Positions 1 through 12,243 of a stretch of 64,000 nucleotides of DNA are shown in pieces. Each line of letters begins with the position of its first letter. The stretch's first letter is position 1. Under the pieces are notes generated by a model. It had not been told where the DNA came from. It was given only the letters and a program-made list of their open reading frames with translations, and did not search any database. A program made the translations under genes and the position numbers. Source of the DNA: Coix lacryma-jobi var. lacryma-jobi (lineage: Eukaryota; Streptophyta; Magnoliopsida; Poales; Poaceae); contig CM019827.1 of the NCBI GenBank assembly GCA_009763385.1, positions 98,120,177 to 98,184,176 on the forward strand, given 5' to 3'.

Positions 1-129
1 AATGCCAACTTGAACGACTGACTCCTGGACTACTGACTTTTGGACTGCTGACTCTCTGACATTTATTTGCTCTAACCCTCACTTGTTCCACTAGTTTTGT
101 CTGTGTGCTCTCTTGTTCTTGCAGCAAAG

Positions 130-1698
130 ATGAGCAACTTCTTGAGAAAGGCGAAGAACACTCTCACCTTCCGATCAACAAGAAGCTGTTCGTGAGCTGG
201 CTCATCACAAGGAGGCTCGGACATGGATACTTCGTCCCTGCCTCAATCTTCTACCACAAGCTGATCCGAGCAACGTGATCTTCTTCATGAAAGGCACATC
301 AAGCTTCAGACACCCTACGAGAAGGACCTGTTCAGGCAATATCGTGACAAAGAGTACAACCATACTCCTACCTTTGATTCACAATTTCTCTGAGACACAG
401 GTATGGACTCTGAGTTCGATCTAGTCTTTCATAATATTGGGTGGGAGAACACTTGGGAACTCACAGAGGAGGGTTGTAGATTGCTTGCACTAGAATTTCT
501 TTGCACTCTCTCCTCGGATGACACGTATGTCTGCTTTAGGCTGTATAATGAACCTATCACTCTCACATGGAAACAATTCAGTCTAAATTTGAGCTTTCCT
601 GAAAATTGCACTGTAGACATAGATGTTGCCTTAAGAAGCTTTGATAGAGATAGTTTTTGGTTGGACATTACTGGCAAGAAAACAGATCATCACCTTTGCA
701 CTAATGATATACACAACCCCGCTTTACGAGTAATGCACAAATGGCTAGGATTCACTCTTTTTCCTAGGCAAGAGGGTCATATTGTTAGAATTGAGGAATT
801 AAAGCTTATGTATGCCATGGTCAAAAAAACTAAAATCTCACCCGTAAAACTCTTGGTAGACTATTGGCCTTACATCCACACTCTATAAGGCCCAATATCT
901 ATCACTTCTTGGGTTACTCATCTTGCTAGAAATCAAAACTTAAATGAAAATATTATGTACATCTCCACTCCACGACCAGTAATAGGTTTCTACCTCTTCA
1001 GTCAAGCACATCTCATAAAGAAGAGGAACAACAAACTCTACATGCAATATAAAGGATATACAAATGAATATGAGTTGCCAAACAGATCACTTGGTCTGTA
1101 TGTCGTGGAAACCTTTTTGCTAGACTTGCAGAGACCTGGCACGGGAGTAGGAAGGAGTCCCTCCACAAGATTCACTAGAAACACTGCCCCAAGATATCAA
1201 GGAGAAGATGTTGCACCACCTGGACCAGCTTACACTCACTATCAAGGATTCGAACGAGCTGGACCATCTACATCACACCATCAAGCTTGGGAAGATACTA
1301 CTGCCTACGAGCCACATACACCACAAGGTTCATGGGGACAAGGGAACTTTCACAATTACACTCCACCATATCGCAAAGAGGATACGATGTATGACTTCCA
1401 GGAAGGACGTATGTCTTTCTCTGGGAGAGGCGTTCATGATGCCACTCATCATCCATACTCCTACCATGCCACCCACGGCTACCCAGAACATCAGCCATAC
1501 CACCAGTTTCTGAACCACAGAGAGCCTTACTTCCAGGGCATCGACACTCGTCTTACTCATCTTGAGACGGGTCAAGAAGACATGCACCACACTCTTGAAG
1601 AGATACATCATCAAGGCGCCCAGACGAACGAGAATTTCTGCTACCTCTTCGGACACATGGGAATTAATCCACCTCAGCCACCACCACCGTACGAGTGA
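130..1698 (+). pseudogene. Athila ORF1/env-like retroelement protein, broken
   Basis: The best-preserved part is open from 403 to 888 (161 aa) and reopens in the same frame to 1698, so a single TAA at 886-888 separates two blocks. A likely original start lies near 130 (MSNFLRK), with frame damage between about 170 and 400. The first block has the aromatic-rich look of plant 'Athila ORF-1/putative plant transposon protein' domains (for example WENTWELTEEGCRLLALEFL). The second is His/Pro/Tyr-rich and ends in a poly-Pro stretch. The function of these proteins is unknown. No transmembrane segment is obvious, so calling it an envelope is not supported. It is a decayed element gene rather than a host gene. 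Confidence 0.65.
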
Positions 1699-2758
1699 AG
1701 CTAGCTTGGGGGAGGACCCCCTATTCCTAAGGTAAGTATTTTGCACCCCTCTTTGTTATTTGTTTGCGTCTAGTATTGTTAACTAGTATTTGTTTAATGC
1801 TTAAATAAAATAAACTTGAAGTAGAATTTTTTTAAAAAAGAGAGCTGCTTTACATAGCCTCAACTGCAGAACAATTCCTTTCAAATCTTTAATTGAAAAA
1901 TCTCAAAATAATGATCTTAACCAAAGTTTGGATAGTTGAGAATTAGAGACGAAAAAGTCTGAGCTGCTATTTATCTTGTTCTTAGTTTCAATGAATCTCC
2001 AGAATTTTAATTTTGAAAACTTCAAACATATGATGAGAACTTGTATGACATAATAACTAAAGCCTGATAATAAATGATTCATACTTTGAGGCTGCTTACT
2101 CTGTTTTAAGCTTTTAGCTATGGTAGAGAGGTTTATCATGCTCTAAAGATCAAGCTTCTATAAATATAAAAGATTCACTCTTCCAAAGCAGTATTGTGTT
2201 AGAGGCATGGGACTATGCAAAAATATGATAAGGAGGAAAGAAAAAGGGACAAGTGTCCAACTACCTCAGAAAAAAAAGTGTGTGTGATAAAAATATGAAA
2301 AGAAAAAGAATGATAGCCCATGGTCCCTCTAATTACAATATGCCAGTAAGAGTTGACAAATTTAAAAAGATTTCAAATGCTTGATCTAAGAGTATGACAT
2401 TTCTCTTCCTAAGCTCTGAACTTTGACTTAGTAAAGTGTGCTTTTAATCTTAAAAATATATGCAATTTGAAAGATGTCATACAGGGGTTCTCTAAGCTTT
2501 TATTATGAAAATCTTGCAAAACTCCGGAGTAAAATTGGAATGAGGAATTTGAGACATAGTGCCTGACTTGATTGTTTCTAACTTTCAATTATTCTGAACT
2601 AAGGTAAAAGATTGGCCAAGGAAATATATGAAAATTCTTCCAATTTCTTTTCAAGAAAGTTTTCAGTTGATGGCTTGGATATTAAGGTAGTTTACAGATT
2701 TTGCTCTTAGAACCCGATGTTTGCTAAGGGACTAGCAAAAGTTTAGCTTGAGGGAGTT
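1699..2758 (+). other. AT-rich non-coding tail upstream of the Athila-like 3' LTR
   Basis: No coding potential is visible. It starts with a GGGGGAGGACCCCC stretch just after the ORF stop, as often seen in this element group, then runs AT-rich. A purine-rich patch, TTGAGGGAG, sits directly before the LTR and is the candidate polypurine tract for plus-strand priming. Confidence 0.5.
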
Positions 2759-4187
2759 TGTTGACATCTATTAACTATCATTATTTACTGTCAACAATAC
2801 TTGAATAAATGCCAAAAAGAATTGCCAACTTAGAAATAGGAGGTTTAAACTGACAAATTCCACGAGTTTTGGTGATTCTATATTTTCCAGGGATTAGATA
2901 GGAAAACAGGACTACATTGCTTCCCCAAGAAGGAACCTGACGTAGATTACTCCACCGCCAAGTCAGGAAGTCTCCAGAAGACTCTAGAGGACACCAGAGG
3001 ACTCCACGAGGCGGGGCACCACGAGACCCTGCCCAGTGGGACCGATCGGTCTGGTGGGCCCACCGGTCGGTCGGGTCCCGGGCCCCCACGCCTCCTCCTT
3101 CCAGAATCTTCCCCCACCGACCTCGAGGACTCATCTCGACTGTACCTTAAGTCGGTTTGATCCAACGGTCACGGTTCCACGCCTAGGGCTATATAACCAG
3201 ACCCCTGACCCCCCCTCCATGGGACAGAGACAGAGAAGAGAAGTTCAGATCTTCCGACATGAGTAGAACTAGGGTTTCTAGAGAGAGAGAGAGTTAGGGC
3301 TCTACTTCAAGTTTAGAGTTTAGTCTAGCTAGGTTCAAGTAGAGGCGGGTGACTTCGTCGGCATATCCGGCTAGAAGCTTCGTCTGAGTCTCCGGAACAC
3401 TGTCGAAGATTTGGTAATTTGTATCTTTATTCGACTGTGTGCTACTTTATTATATTTCAGTTTATTCAGTTTTGGAGTTTATTCTAGTTATATATTTAAT
3501 ATATATCTGATTATGATAGAGTTTATGATCATGTTCGTAAAGTACTTAGCTTTATTCCGGATAGAGTTAAGTGGTCAAACTGATGTAAACATGGTGTTTA
3601 GGCCTAGTTTACCTGCGAATACATCCTATGCTCCGGGTCGAGAGGTAGATCGCAGGAGTGACAGTCCTGTTGAGTCCTTTGTAGTCGTCCCCCCGAGTGT
3701 AGACCTTAGTACGACGCGGTTGCAAGCTAGAATTGATTACTTTGTTCTTGATTCTAATTTAGTAATGTACCTTGATCATGGATGATAGATTAATTAGCTA
3801 TAAATAATTGTATATTAACTAGAGTAATCACTAGGATTAGTAAATCTGAAGTAACTTAGGATTTGAATCTCTTAATTAATCTCCTGACTGCTCTACTTGA
3901 TTCATGTAGTTCGCTCTTTCTCTAGAATTCCCATTTTTATTATTATTATTCATTATTTATTTTTATCTTGTCTTACCCCTGTTCAGACATGTGAGTAGTT
4001 AATGAATGAATAGTAATCTCCACTACCATTAAATCACATTTATGTCCAATTGCTTCCCGCTTCACTGTTCCCCTCGGTAAAATATAAATAACGATACCTA
4101 GACAACCTGGGTGAAATGCTGCTACAATGGGTATATTTATCTGTGCACTTGCGGATAAATATTTGTTCATATCTAGAAGTGTCAACA
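2759..4187 (+). repeat. 3' LTR of the Athila-like element (1,429 bp)
   Basis: The ends form a perfect 8-bp inverted repeat, TGTTGACA at 2759-2766 and TGTCAACA at 4180-4187, with canonical TG...CA termini and a purine-rich tract just upstream. An internal TATA box lies at 3190-3196. The sequence between is GC-rich before the TATA box and AT-rich after it, as in many gypsy LTRs. Confidence 0.75.
3190..3196 (+). promoter_or_regulatory. TATA box in the Athila-like LTR
   Basis: TATATAA follows a GC-rich U3 and precedes a stretch with CATGGGACAGAGACAGAG and a GA-rich leader. This is the usual layout of an LTR promoter. No transcript evidence is available. Confidence 0.55.
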
Positions 4188-4336
4188 CCCTCACAAAGCC
4201 AACTCCAGAGCACCGCACAATCTCCTTGCGTGCTTCACGGAGACACAATCACCAAATCGTCTAGGAGCCGGCAAGCTCCAAGACTAATAGATAACCACGC
4301 CCACACGACGACCACCTGGTGCCTGACGGACCAGGA
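4188..4336. other. Short spacer between two gypsy elements
   Basis: About 150 bp without an ORF or clear repeat. It may be part of another LTR or host sequence; nothing in it allows a firm call. Confidence 0.3.
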
Positions 4337-4750
4337 TGTCAGAGATATCATCGAACGATGATTACTCCGACTAATTCTGGATGGCAATGGGAGATCCGAA
4401 GACATGATACGAAGTGTACTGGATTAGGACTCTCGCTGTAACCTAGTCGAGTTCTTAATGGAAGTCTTGTAGTTAGAATAGGACTCCTTTATTGTAACCG
4501 ACTAGGACTCGGTTTGTGCTATGCTTTACCCGGATATATAAGGGGAAGTAGGCACAGGCTCCAGAGAATTGAATCTTGAATCATAACACAAGGCACACGC
4601 CGCACTGGACGTAAGGTATTACGCTACTTAGCGGCATGAACCAGTATAAATCGTTGTCCCTGTGTACTCGCCGAGTTCTACGAACGCTGATCCCCACCGA
4701 ACAAATCGTCTGAGATCCCTCAAGACGAGTTGCCGGTTAACAAACACCGA
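4337..4750 (+). repeat. Probable 5' LTR of the gypsy element (about 0.41 kb)
   Basis: The stretch from TGTCAGAGATATC to just before the PBS has LTR-like features, including TATATAA at 4535-4541 about 0.2 kb before its end. The boundaries are approximate, because the 3' LTR is missing and cannot be used to confirm them. Confidence 0.5.
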
Positions 4751-4754
4751 TAGC

Positions 4755-4772
4755 TGGCACGCCAGGTAGGGG
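4755..4772 (+). other. Candidate primer-binding site
   Basis: TGGCACGCCAGGTAGGGG lies a few bases after the LTR end and about 15 bp before the gag frame. Related strings occupy the tRNA primer site of RIRE2-type grass gypsy elements. The tRNA was not checked. Confidence 0.5.
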
Positions 4773-4786
4773 CTCTCGACGATTCG

Positions 4787-6795
4787 ATGATCAAGAGCTC
4801 GACGAACCACGTCAACATGTTCTCGGCGGGATCAATTTTCATTTTTGGCTCGTGGACTTGCATCGCGGACGATCAAGGGAAGCTACATCGACAACTCCCT
4901 ACGGAATCAGAAGCGCAAGCCACGCCAAAGATGGAAGATCTCACCCGGAACCTTGCAAATCTAGCAATCCAAGATCCGCAAGATTCTGAGGGCCAACTGA
5001 AAGCATCCGACTCCTACTCAGACTCAAACCCTGCAAAGGAAAAGGACTCGGACACCAGACATGGCATCACCTTTGGACTGCGGAACTCGGCTAAAAACTT
5101 CCAAGACCTGATTGACGCAAAATTCAAAGAGTTTCAACAAATTCCTTTGACCGGAGCCCAGCAGGGACTCGTTTTCAGCTCTACCAAGGAGGGTAACATT
5201 GTCCATTGGCCAATACAGCCAGCTCCGGCTAGGCTGGTTGGCACAATCGACCAACAACTTCTATACCAACACGGACATCAGCTCCCCTTTGAGGAACACG
5301 AGACCTCAATAGAGCTAAACTCCAGTGCCTCTACTTTAGAGTCGGCTACACCGGGATCAACAAACCAAGGCTTCACTCGTGAAGTATTCATGGCAGGACA
5401 TCAATCATCTCTACAACCTCCAACTCCTCCAGATGTCCTTCGCGATGATGAAACCTTGAGCATGATATCCGGCAACGACCCAGAAGGACCCGATGAAACC
5501 AAGTCCTTAAAGGCAGAGAAAATAAGGAAGAATCAAGCAAAAGATGCTCGCAAAAGGCGAGCAAATCATCGAAAGGAAGCCATAGAGCGCTACAATGTAC
5601 GACTCGAGCAATATAATACTCAGAGGCGCCTGGAAGAGGACGCGGAGCGTCAAGCTCGCTCTCAACGTCACCAGGAGGATCAATCCCAGAATGATCACAA
5701 TCGCCGACGAGAAGATTGCTTCCGCAACCTTGAGCCTGAATTTATGAGGGTTTCTGGCCACAGGGTCTACCAGACACCTTACCAGAACATCATCGCTCTG
5801 GCCACAGAGATGGGAGCCAAGGACAACCGCACCCCTGATGAAGAGAGACGATTGGTTATGCTTCAGACTACCGCGCTACAACTCAAGGGCCGAAACCTTG
5901 AGTCCTTAGCTGATGAACAAGCGTCATCCCACCCAAGCCAGAGCCGGCCCGTTCATGAACGACTCGGCAGGGCACCAGTAAGGAGCCGCCTGGGCAACCG
6001 AGGACCTGATCAAGCCGAAGGAGGAGCCGAATCTTCATACCAAGGAGTCACAATTGCAGCATCTGACGCAGTCGATCGCTTCCTTTGCTTCTCCCAAAGG
6101 CTCCGAGCAGTCCCGTTTCCATAGAAATTCAAGCCCGGGAACTACTCAAAGTACGATGGGAAGACAGAACCTAAACGGTGGCTCAGGCTGTATGCTCAAG
6201 CAGTCGAGTTAGCAGGGGGAAGCAACGATATCAAAGCGCTTTTTCTCCCCATGGCCCTAGAAACAATGCCACTTGCATGGTTCGACAGGCTTAGGCCCGA
6301 GTCCATTGACTCCTGGGAACAACTCCATCGTATCTTCATAGAGAACTTTGCGGGTGTCCCCGAGAGATCAGATCCCCGGACTAAGCTCAGGACTTGCAAA
6401 CAGCAGAAAAATGAGACAATGCGAGAGTACTACAGATGTTTCTCAGAGATCCGGTCCACAGTTTCTGACATAACAAACAGAGAAGTAATCGACCTTTTTG
6501 GCAATGGAATTTGTGAAAGGTACAATTACAAAGACTTCATCAAGCATGTCCCGACCACCGCCGATGAGTTTCATCGGGCAGTAAACTCCATGATGGAGAC
6601 ATAAGAACGCACATAGGAGCGCTTTCCCGAAAGGAACACGCAAGGTGATCGAGGTAACATCCAGAGAGGCAACCACACACCTCAGCAAAACACCCGCAAG
6701 AGAACAGGGGACAATACTGTTGCAGCCATGGAGCCTCAGAAGAAGGGAAACAAGCCATCCACTTTTGACGACTTACTCGACGGACCATGCCCCTT
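4787..6795 (+). pseudogene. Gypsy gag polyprotein fragment
   Basis: The frame is open for 445 codons to a TAG at 6122-6124. It continues in the same frame through a recognisable retrotransposon gag domain (about 6125-6603; blocks such as PLAWFDRL and WEQLHRIFIENFAG) until a TAA at 6602-6604. The N-terminal part is charged and includes a coiled-coil-like Arg/Glu/Gln segment (about residues 240-310). Coding sequence continues at low quality to 6795, where the solo LTR begins, and resumes at 10888. Gag would form the particle of the element. Two in-frame stops make it non-functional. Confidence 0.75.
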
Positions 6796-8999
6796 TGTGA
6801 CGGAACGACCCTAATCCCATGGCCCACGTGTCCCTGTCAACCTCTGACAGCCGAACCCATGTTCCATGTGATTAAGACCTGTTCGCCACCGGGCTACATC
6901 AGTGCCCAATGTCCGCAGGATCATCTCACAATTCGGTTACAGCATTGCATACTTTTACAAATAACATCGGAATAATGAGCGGAAGACTTAAATAACATTA
7001 GTTTTACAAAACAGGGTTCCAAATAGAAATTAAGGTGCAGTTATTACAAACCAAGTTCTGATATTAGAAATAGACATAGGCAACATAGTGAAGAACAGCA
7101 AAGATACTTATAATCACCCAGCCCGCGGGTGTACAACTATTCTTCGGCCTCATCGGCCTCTTCCTGGACGATGGTCACGCAGCAGGGTGCAAGACACATC
7201 GGGGACTCTGTCATACCTGCAGCATGGGTAACAAACCCTGAGTACTGGGGTACTCAACAAGACTTACCCGACTAAAGAAAAAGGGAGAAGACTCAGGAAT
7301 GAGAGGCTTAGGGTAGTCAAGGTAAGGCTTAAGCAAGATCAAGTATTTTGCAGAAAAACATTTTTGTAAACCTTATTTTATTTTTGAAAGATTCAGTATT
7401 CCTCAATTCTTCATCGTTCATGATTCATTTTACATTTCAAAACATTCCTAGTTGAGAACCACTCTCCGTTGACAGTCAGTGACCAAGTCTCCATAACCGA
7501 GGAGCAACGTTAATCCGGATAAATAATACTCAGCTGAGGATCCCTATCCACACTGCATATGTAGCACCCAAGCTTGCATATGCCAACTCGTCTACCACGA
7601 TTCCTCCAAGATTGGGCCCGGTCCTACGCCACCCGGAAGTACAGTACACCACTCCTTTCCAGGTACGACGACCACGTGGGTACATGCTACTTCCGCCATC
7701 TCTCCACTCCCAGTGCGCGGTTGTCGGTCCAATTAAGGATTCCTCGGAGCCAGAGCTTTTCGAAGTATGTGAATAGTTACAAGTCTTGACCAGCAGGCCC
7801 CCATACGGATGGTCCCTAATTTTCCAGCCAGAACTACACCTTGGTTATATCTCACCCAAGCGTAATAGTCCTGTCAGTTTTTCAACCCTGTCCCGGTCGG
7901 TGTCAACTGTTGAGTCCCGGACTACAACATGACGGCACCGTACGCGCGGACAACCTCTTCTCGACAATGACCACATGCTAGCTAGGCAAGCAGTCATCGA
8001 ACGGGAAGTAGAGCCAAATTCCCATAAAGATTCTTTCAGTGATCACACTTTTGAAAATGACATTTTATTGCAAAGTCTAGTTCAATAAGCATTGCTAAGC
8101 ATTTTTCAAATACTTTTGAAAAGCAGGTATCGGGTGTATCAGTGGTCAAGGTGGATAGTGCATCAATTAGGATAGCACACAACTCCTATAAACCTAATGC
8201 AGTAGTTTAACTCAAAAGCATTTAAGGAAAACATTTTATAAATTCAAGGAAAGAGTTAAATGCACCGGGGCTTGCCTTGAAGAGCAAAGAGGGCAGGCTC
8301 GAGGGCGGCAGGGCAGTTGTCAGAGCTCGGGGTAGCCTCAGGGACAGGTTCGTCGGCGGCTGCCTCGATCTTGACTCCTTCTTCGGTGACTATACGAATG
8401 CAATGATGCATGCACATGAGTATGCTAGCATGAACAATGCAAAAACAGGGCATACAACATGAACCCTAATCATTTTTTCTATTTTCCTTAATTATTTAAA
8501 AAGGTCATTTTATGAAGTTGCTCCAAAAATTACCAAATTAATCACATAAGTTCATTATGGTGTAGATAGATGGCAAAACAAATTTCATAATTTTTGGAGG
8601 TCATTAAGGTGCTCAAATAAAATCAGACATTAATTAACAGAAGACACTATTTAACAATTAAGAAAATAAAAGCTCAAAAATCAACTTGTTCCAAAAGACT
8701 TCAAAATTTCACCAGAGACTAATCATGGCATAGGAAGCTCACACAAAAAATATCTCATGATTTTTGGAGTTATAAATAATTTTCTAAAAATCCAAAACCA
8801 TCCATTTATTAATTAAAAGAGGGATTTTACATTTTCAAATTCTTGCAGAAAAGTCAAGTTTCATATTTTTATAAAATACTACACAGTGCAAGGAGCATAC
8901 CAAAATTTTCTCAGTATTTAAGGAACAACAGCTTAATTCACACAAAAAAGAGAAAACAGAACACTATTCACATCTTTGAGAAAAAGAAAAGAGCACTGT

Positions 9000-9310
9000 G
9001 CTCCTTCTATGCAGGGCTCGGCGAATCGCGCGGGGTTCGGGCGAATCGCGCGGCGGACTGCAGGGCTCGGGCGAAGCGGAAACACTCGGCCGTCCGAGAC
9101 TTGGCTGGTAGGCTCGGGCGAGACGGAAACAAGCGTTTCGTCCGAGGCCTGGCCGGGAGGCTCGGGCGAAGCGAAGAGCATGTGTTCGCCGAGGCCTAGC
9201 CGGTAGGCTCGGGCGAAGCGGAGGGTCTGTGTGTCCGCTCGAGGCTAGGCTCGGCGAAGATGGTGAGGGTACGTGTCTGCTCGAGGCTAGGCTCGGGCGA
9301 AGCGGAGGGG
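9000..9310. repeat. GC-rich imperfect tandem repeats inside the solo LTR
   Basis: The motif GGCTCGGGCGAAGCGGA and variants recur about six times at irregular 40-60-bp spacing, each followed by CG-rich filler. CpG density is far above the AT-rich flanks (for example 8460-8990). It looks like an amplified LTR segment. Confidence 0.6.
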
Positions 9311-9745
9311 AAGCAGAGACCGGGGGGGCTTCGAGTGCTTACCACGGTCGGAGGCAGGCTTCGGCGGGACGGAACAAGGGTCGAAGGAGGGAGCTCGACG
9401 GGCGTCCACGGCGGCGCTCGGCGCTCCGGCGATCCTGCGCATACACGAGACCGCAAGGGCCTGGTTAGAGTCGCAAGGGAGTAAGGAAGATGAAACAGGG
9501 GTCGGGGAGGGATGATCATGGCCGGAGAGGAAGTATTTCCCGAACCCGAGTTCACCGGTGTTTCGTCGGAGTTTGGGAAGATGGGGTTACGCCGGGCGAT
9601 TGGAGGCGGTAGAGACCAAATTGAGGGGTGGGGAAGCTGCACGGGCTCAAGGCGGAGCTGCTGGGCTAGTTGGTTGAGCGGCGGGAGCTTCGGAGTGGGC
9701 TGGCCACGGTGGCGGGGTCGAGTGAGGAGCTCGGGCTCCGGCGGT

Positions 9746-9755
9746 CCCTTTTATA
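9746..9755 (-). promoter_or_regulatory. TATA box of the solo LTR
   Basis: On the minus strand this reads TATAAAAGGG, at the downstream edge of a very GC-rich block (about 9660-10080). This fits an LTR promoter reading leftward. Confidence 0.5.
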
Positions 9756-10887
9756 GGCACGGTCGGGGACGGTAGAGAGCACGGGATGGTGTGGATGAGT
9801 TCGACCAAAGCGTGCGCACTCGATTGCAAGCCGGCGGGAGGACGGCGTGCGCGCAGGGGCCGGGTGTGCGTTCGCCGGCGACGGCCACGCGGCGGCGTCG
9901 TGCTGGGAGCAGTGGGGGACGGGGCGGAGGTCAGCGCTTTGCGCGTGCGGGTGCGGCATGATGGCGCGGGCGCAGGCGACAAGTCGGGGGCGGGCGTGCG
10001 GCTGCCAGGCGCGCGTGGCGCGCGGCCATGGCCGGGGCCCCCTCCTGCTCTGTGCCGGCTAGAGGTAGGGGATGAACAGGGCTAGGTCTAGGGTTTGACT
10101 TTCTGTATTTTGCAAATTACTCCCAAAACTTGAACTGAGCAGCAAAAACTCAAAACACCAAAGTTGTTCAGAAAAAAGAGATCTACAACTTTGTCAAAAA
10201 GAATATTTTCAAATTCCAAACAGTTTCTGAATTAAATACGAAATCATAAAAGGGGACACTTTTAGGATTTGAATAAATTCAAAATTACTTTTGATTTTAC
10301 ATTGAAAGTTGGAAATCTGCAAATATGAAAGTTGTTCCTTTTTTCAAAACCTACAACTTTGCTAATATACCCTTTTTCTGAAACTCAATAGTTTTTAAAT
10401 AAATTTTGAAAACTGAAAAGGGGACAAGAACTGGAATTTGAATGAATTTGGATTTACTTCAAACTTTGTACAGAAACTTGAAAATTTGTAAATACCAAAG
10501 TTGTTTCTCTTGGCCAGATCTACAACTTTGCTTTTTGGACCAACCTCAAATTTTGAATAATTTTTGAATTACAAAAAGAGGGATAAAATCCAGGGTTTGG
10601 AAATCAGGGTTTTGCAAAGGGGTTTGAAATCTGATTTTGATGTTTGAACTTTGGCCAACACAACAAAACTTCAAGACATCCAACTGAACAAGAATCACAC
10701 AAAGCTAGGCACAGAGGTGAAATTACCATTTTTGCCCTTATAGGAAGATTTGGGCTTTTAGGGTTTTTGAAAAGAGATTGCTACATAAGTACTAAGCAAA
10801 CATAAATGCAAGGCAAGGATGATTAATGACTAATGATGATGACATGTCAGGTTAATTACAGTTAAACACCAGAGGTGTTACACCCTT

Positions 10888-11683
10888 CCATCCGAAAGGA
10901 GGACATCAGGCTAGGCACTGTCGACAGCTCAAGGAGCGAGGCTTGAACTCTGACTTCAATAGAAACAAGAAAGACAAGGGGAAGAAAGTAGCTGAAGATC
11001 CTCAGCAGGACGCTGGCGGTTTCCAGCACCCCAAAGGGACCATCAATGTCATATTTGGAGGAGTAACTACCAGCGACAACAAACGTCTCCAGAAACTTTC
11101 CTTACGGGAGATCATGTCTATAGAGCCGACTACCCCCAGATACCTGGATTGGTCCGAGTACCCGATCAATTTCTCTCAAGCAGACCAATGGACCAATGTC
11201 TCCAATGCAGGGCATTACCTGCTAGTCCTGGATCCTACGGTCGCCGGGTTCAAATTGGGAAGAGTACTCATCCACGGAGGAGCAGGACTCAACGTCATCT
11301 TTGCCAGCACTTTACGCAAGATGAACCTGGACCTCGCAACTCAGCTCACACCATCAAACGCCCCCTTCTACGGCATTGTACCCGAAAAGGCGGTTGTACC
11401 ACTCGGAAGAATCATATTACCCGTCACTTTTGGAACTCAGACCAATTACTGGACTGAGTACATCAGTTTTGAGGTAGCCAATTTCGAGTCATCGTACCAT
11501 GCCATATTTGGACGACCAGCCATCGCCAAGTTTATGGCAGTACCTCACTACCCGTACCTTCTGTTGAAGATGTCGGGTCCTAAAGACATTCTAACCTTCA
11601 GGGGTGACTTGAAGCGATCATTCGACTGCGACACAGAGGCTGTCCAAATCGCCAAAAAAGCTCAACTCGCCCTAGAAGTATAA
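10888..11683 (+). pseudogene. Gypsy zinc-knuckle remnant and aspartic protease, catalytic Asp lost
   Basis: The reading frame carries the retropepsin-like region of plant gypsy pol: a hydrophobic strand leading into VLIHGGAGLNVIF, a later IILPVTFG flap-side strand and the FGRPAIAKF block. In active members the first block reads Asp-(Gly/Ser)-(Gly/Ser/Ala). Here His replaces the catalytic Asp, so the protease should be inactive. A TAA at 11681-11683 then separates it from RT in the same frame. Confidence 0.7.
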
Positions 11684-12243
11684 GAACTTGCTCAGATGGT
11701 ACATAACACCAAGCCTGGAGATGTAGAAATCCCAACTAGGAAGGCGGGTACTATCCAACCATCAGCAGAAATCTCTACAAAAACCATTGACCTGGAAACC
11801 GGTGATCCTTCAAAGACAGCGGTTATCAGTGCTCACCTATCTGAAGAATAGGAACTCGCGCTCACCAAGTTCCTCAGAGCAAATAAAGACATATTTGCTT
11901 GCAAACCGGCTGATATGCCAGGAGTTCCTAGGAGCTTGGCTGAGCACAAATTGGAACTAAAAGAGGGCTCCAGACCCGTCAAGCAAAGACTACGACGATT
12001 TTCTCCAGAGAAGAAAGAGGCAATCAAGAAGGAGATAGCTAAACTACGCACGGCGGGGTTTATTAGAGAAATTCTCCACCCCGAGTGGTTAGCCAATCCA
12101 GTACTAGTAAAGAGAAAGAACTCTGCCGAGTGGCGCATGTTTGTCGACTACACAGACCTCAACAAGCACTGCCCAAAGGATCCTTTCGGATTACCAAGGA
12201 TAGACCAAATAGTTGATGCCACCGCAGGCTCCGCTCTATTATT
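11684..12243 (+). pseudogene. N-terminal part of gypsy reverse transcriptase, truncated
   Basis: The block from 11915 encodes the typical start of plant gypsy RT (KQRLRRFSPEKKEAIKKEI, GFIREILHPEW, WRMFVDYTDLNKHCPKDPFG, then IDQIVDATAG). It ends just before the catalytic YxDD region would appear. An additional TAG lies near 11849. At about 12243 the sequence changes to unrelated LTR material. Confidence 0.75.

Larger units (their letters stand above)
1..4187 (+). mobile_element. 3' portion of an Athila-like Ty3/gypsy retrotransposon
   Basis: The stretch holds, in order, a degraded Athila ORF1/env-like reading frame (130-1698), an AT-rich non-coding tail (1699-2758) and a complete LTR (2759-4187). 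This is the order expected at the 3' end of Athila-group elements, where an extra ORF lies between pol and the 3' LTR. The 5' LTR, gag and pol would lie left of the window, so the target-site duplication cannot be checked. The Athila assignment rests on resemblance of the ORF to the family and is an inference. Confidence 0.7.
6796..10882 (-). repeat. Large solo LTR (4,087 bp), probably of a Tekay/Del-type chromovirus
   Basis: It is flanked by a 5-bp direct repeat CCCTT (6791-6795 and 10883-10887), and the interrupted gypsy reading frame resumes directly after it. The termini are TGTGAC... and ...GTTACA. Read on the minus strand it begins TGTAACACC, as many grass Tekay/Del LTRs do, and the only good TATA box (9746-9755) also points to the minus strand. 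It has no internal genes, PBS or second LTR, so it is best explained as a solo LTR left by LTR-LTR recombination. The ORFs inside are fortuitous. Confidence 0.8.
4337..12243 (+). mobile_element. 5' part of a Ty3/gypsy element (RIRE2/Tat-like), truncated in RT and split by a solo LTR
   Basis: A short LTR with a TATA box, a PBS-like sequence, gag, aspartic protease and the first part of reverse transcriptase follow in the order of Ty3/gypsy elements. The element is interrupted at 6796-10882 by a solo LTR and ends abruptly near 12243 inside the RT domain, where Sirevirus-type LTR sequence begins. Stops in gag and between protease and RT show it is dead. The RIRE2/Tat-type assignment is inferred from the PBS region and short LTR. 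Confidence 0.7.

Noticed and set aside
3036..3266. 76-codon ORF in the Athila-like LTR
   Set aside because: It overlaps the TATA box and leader of the LTR; Pro/Arg-rich with no homology.
9196..10085. Several 80-150-codon ORFs on both strands in the 4.1-kb solo LTR
   Set aside because: They come from CpG-rich sequence around the LTR promoter, overlap one another and show no domain.
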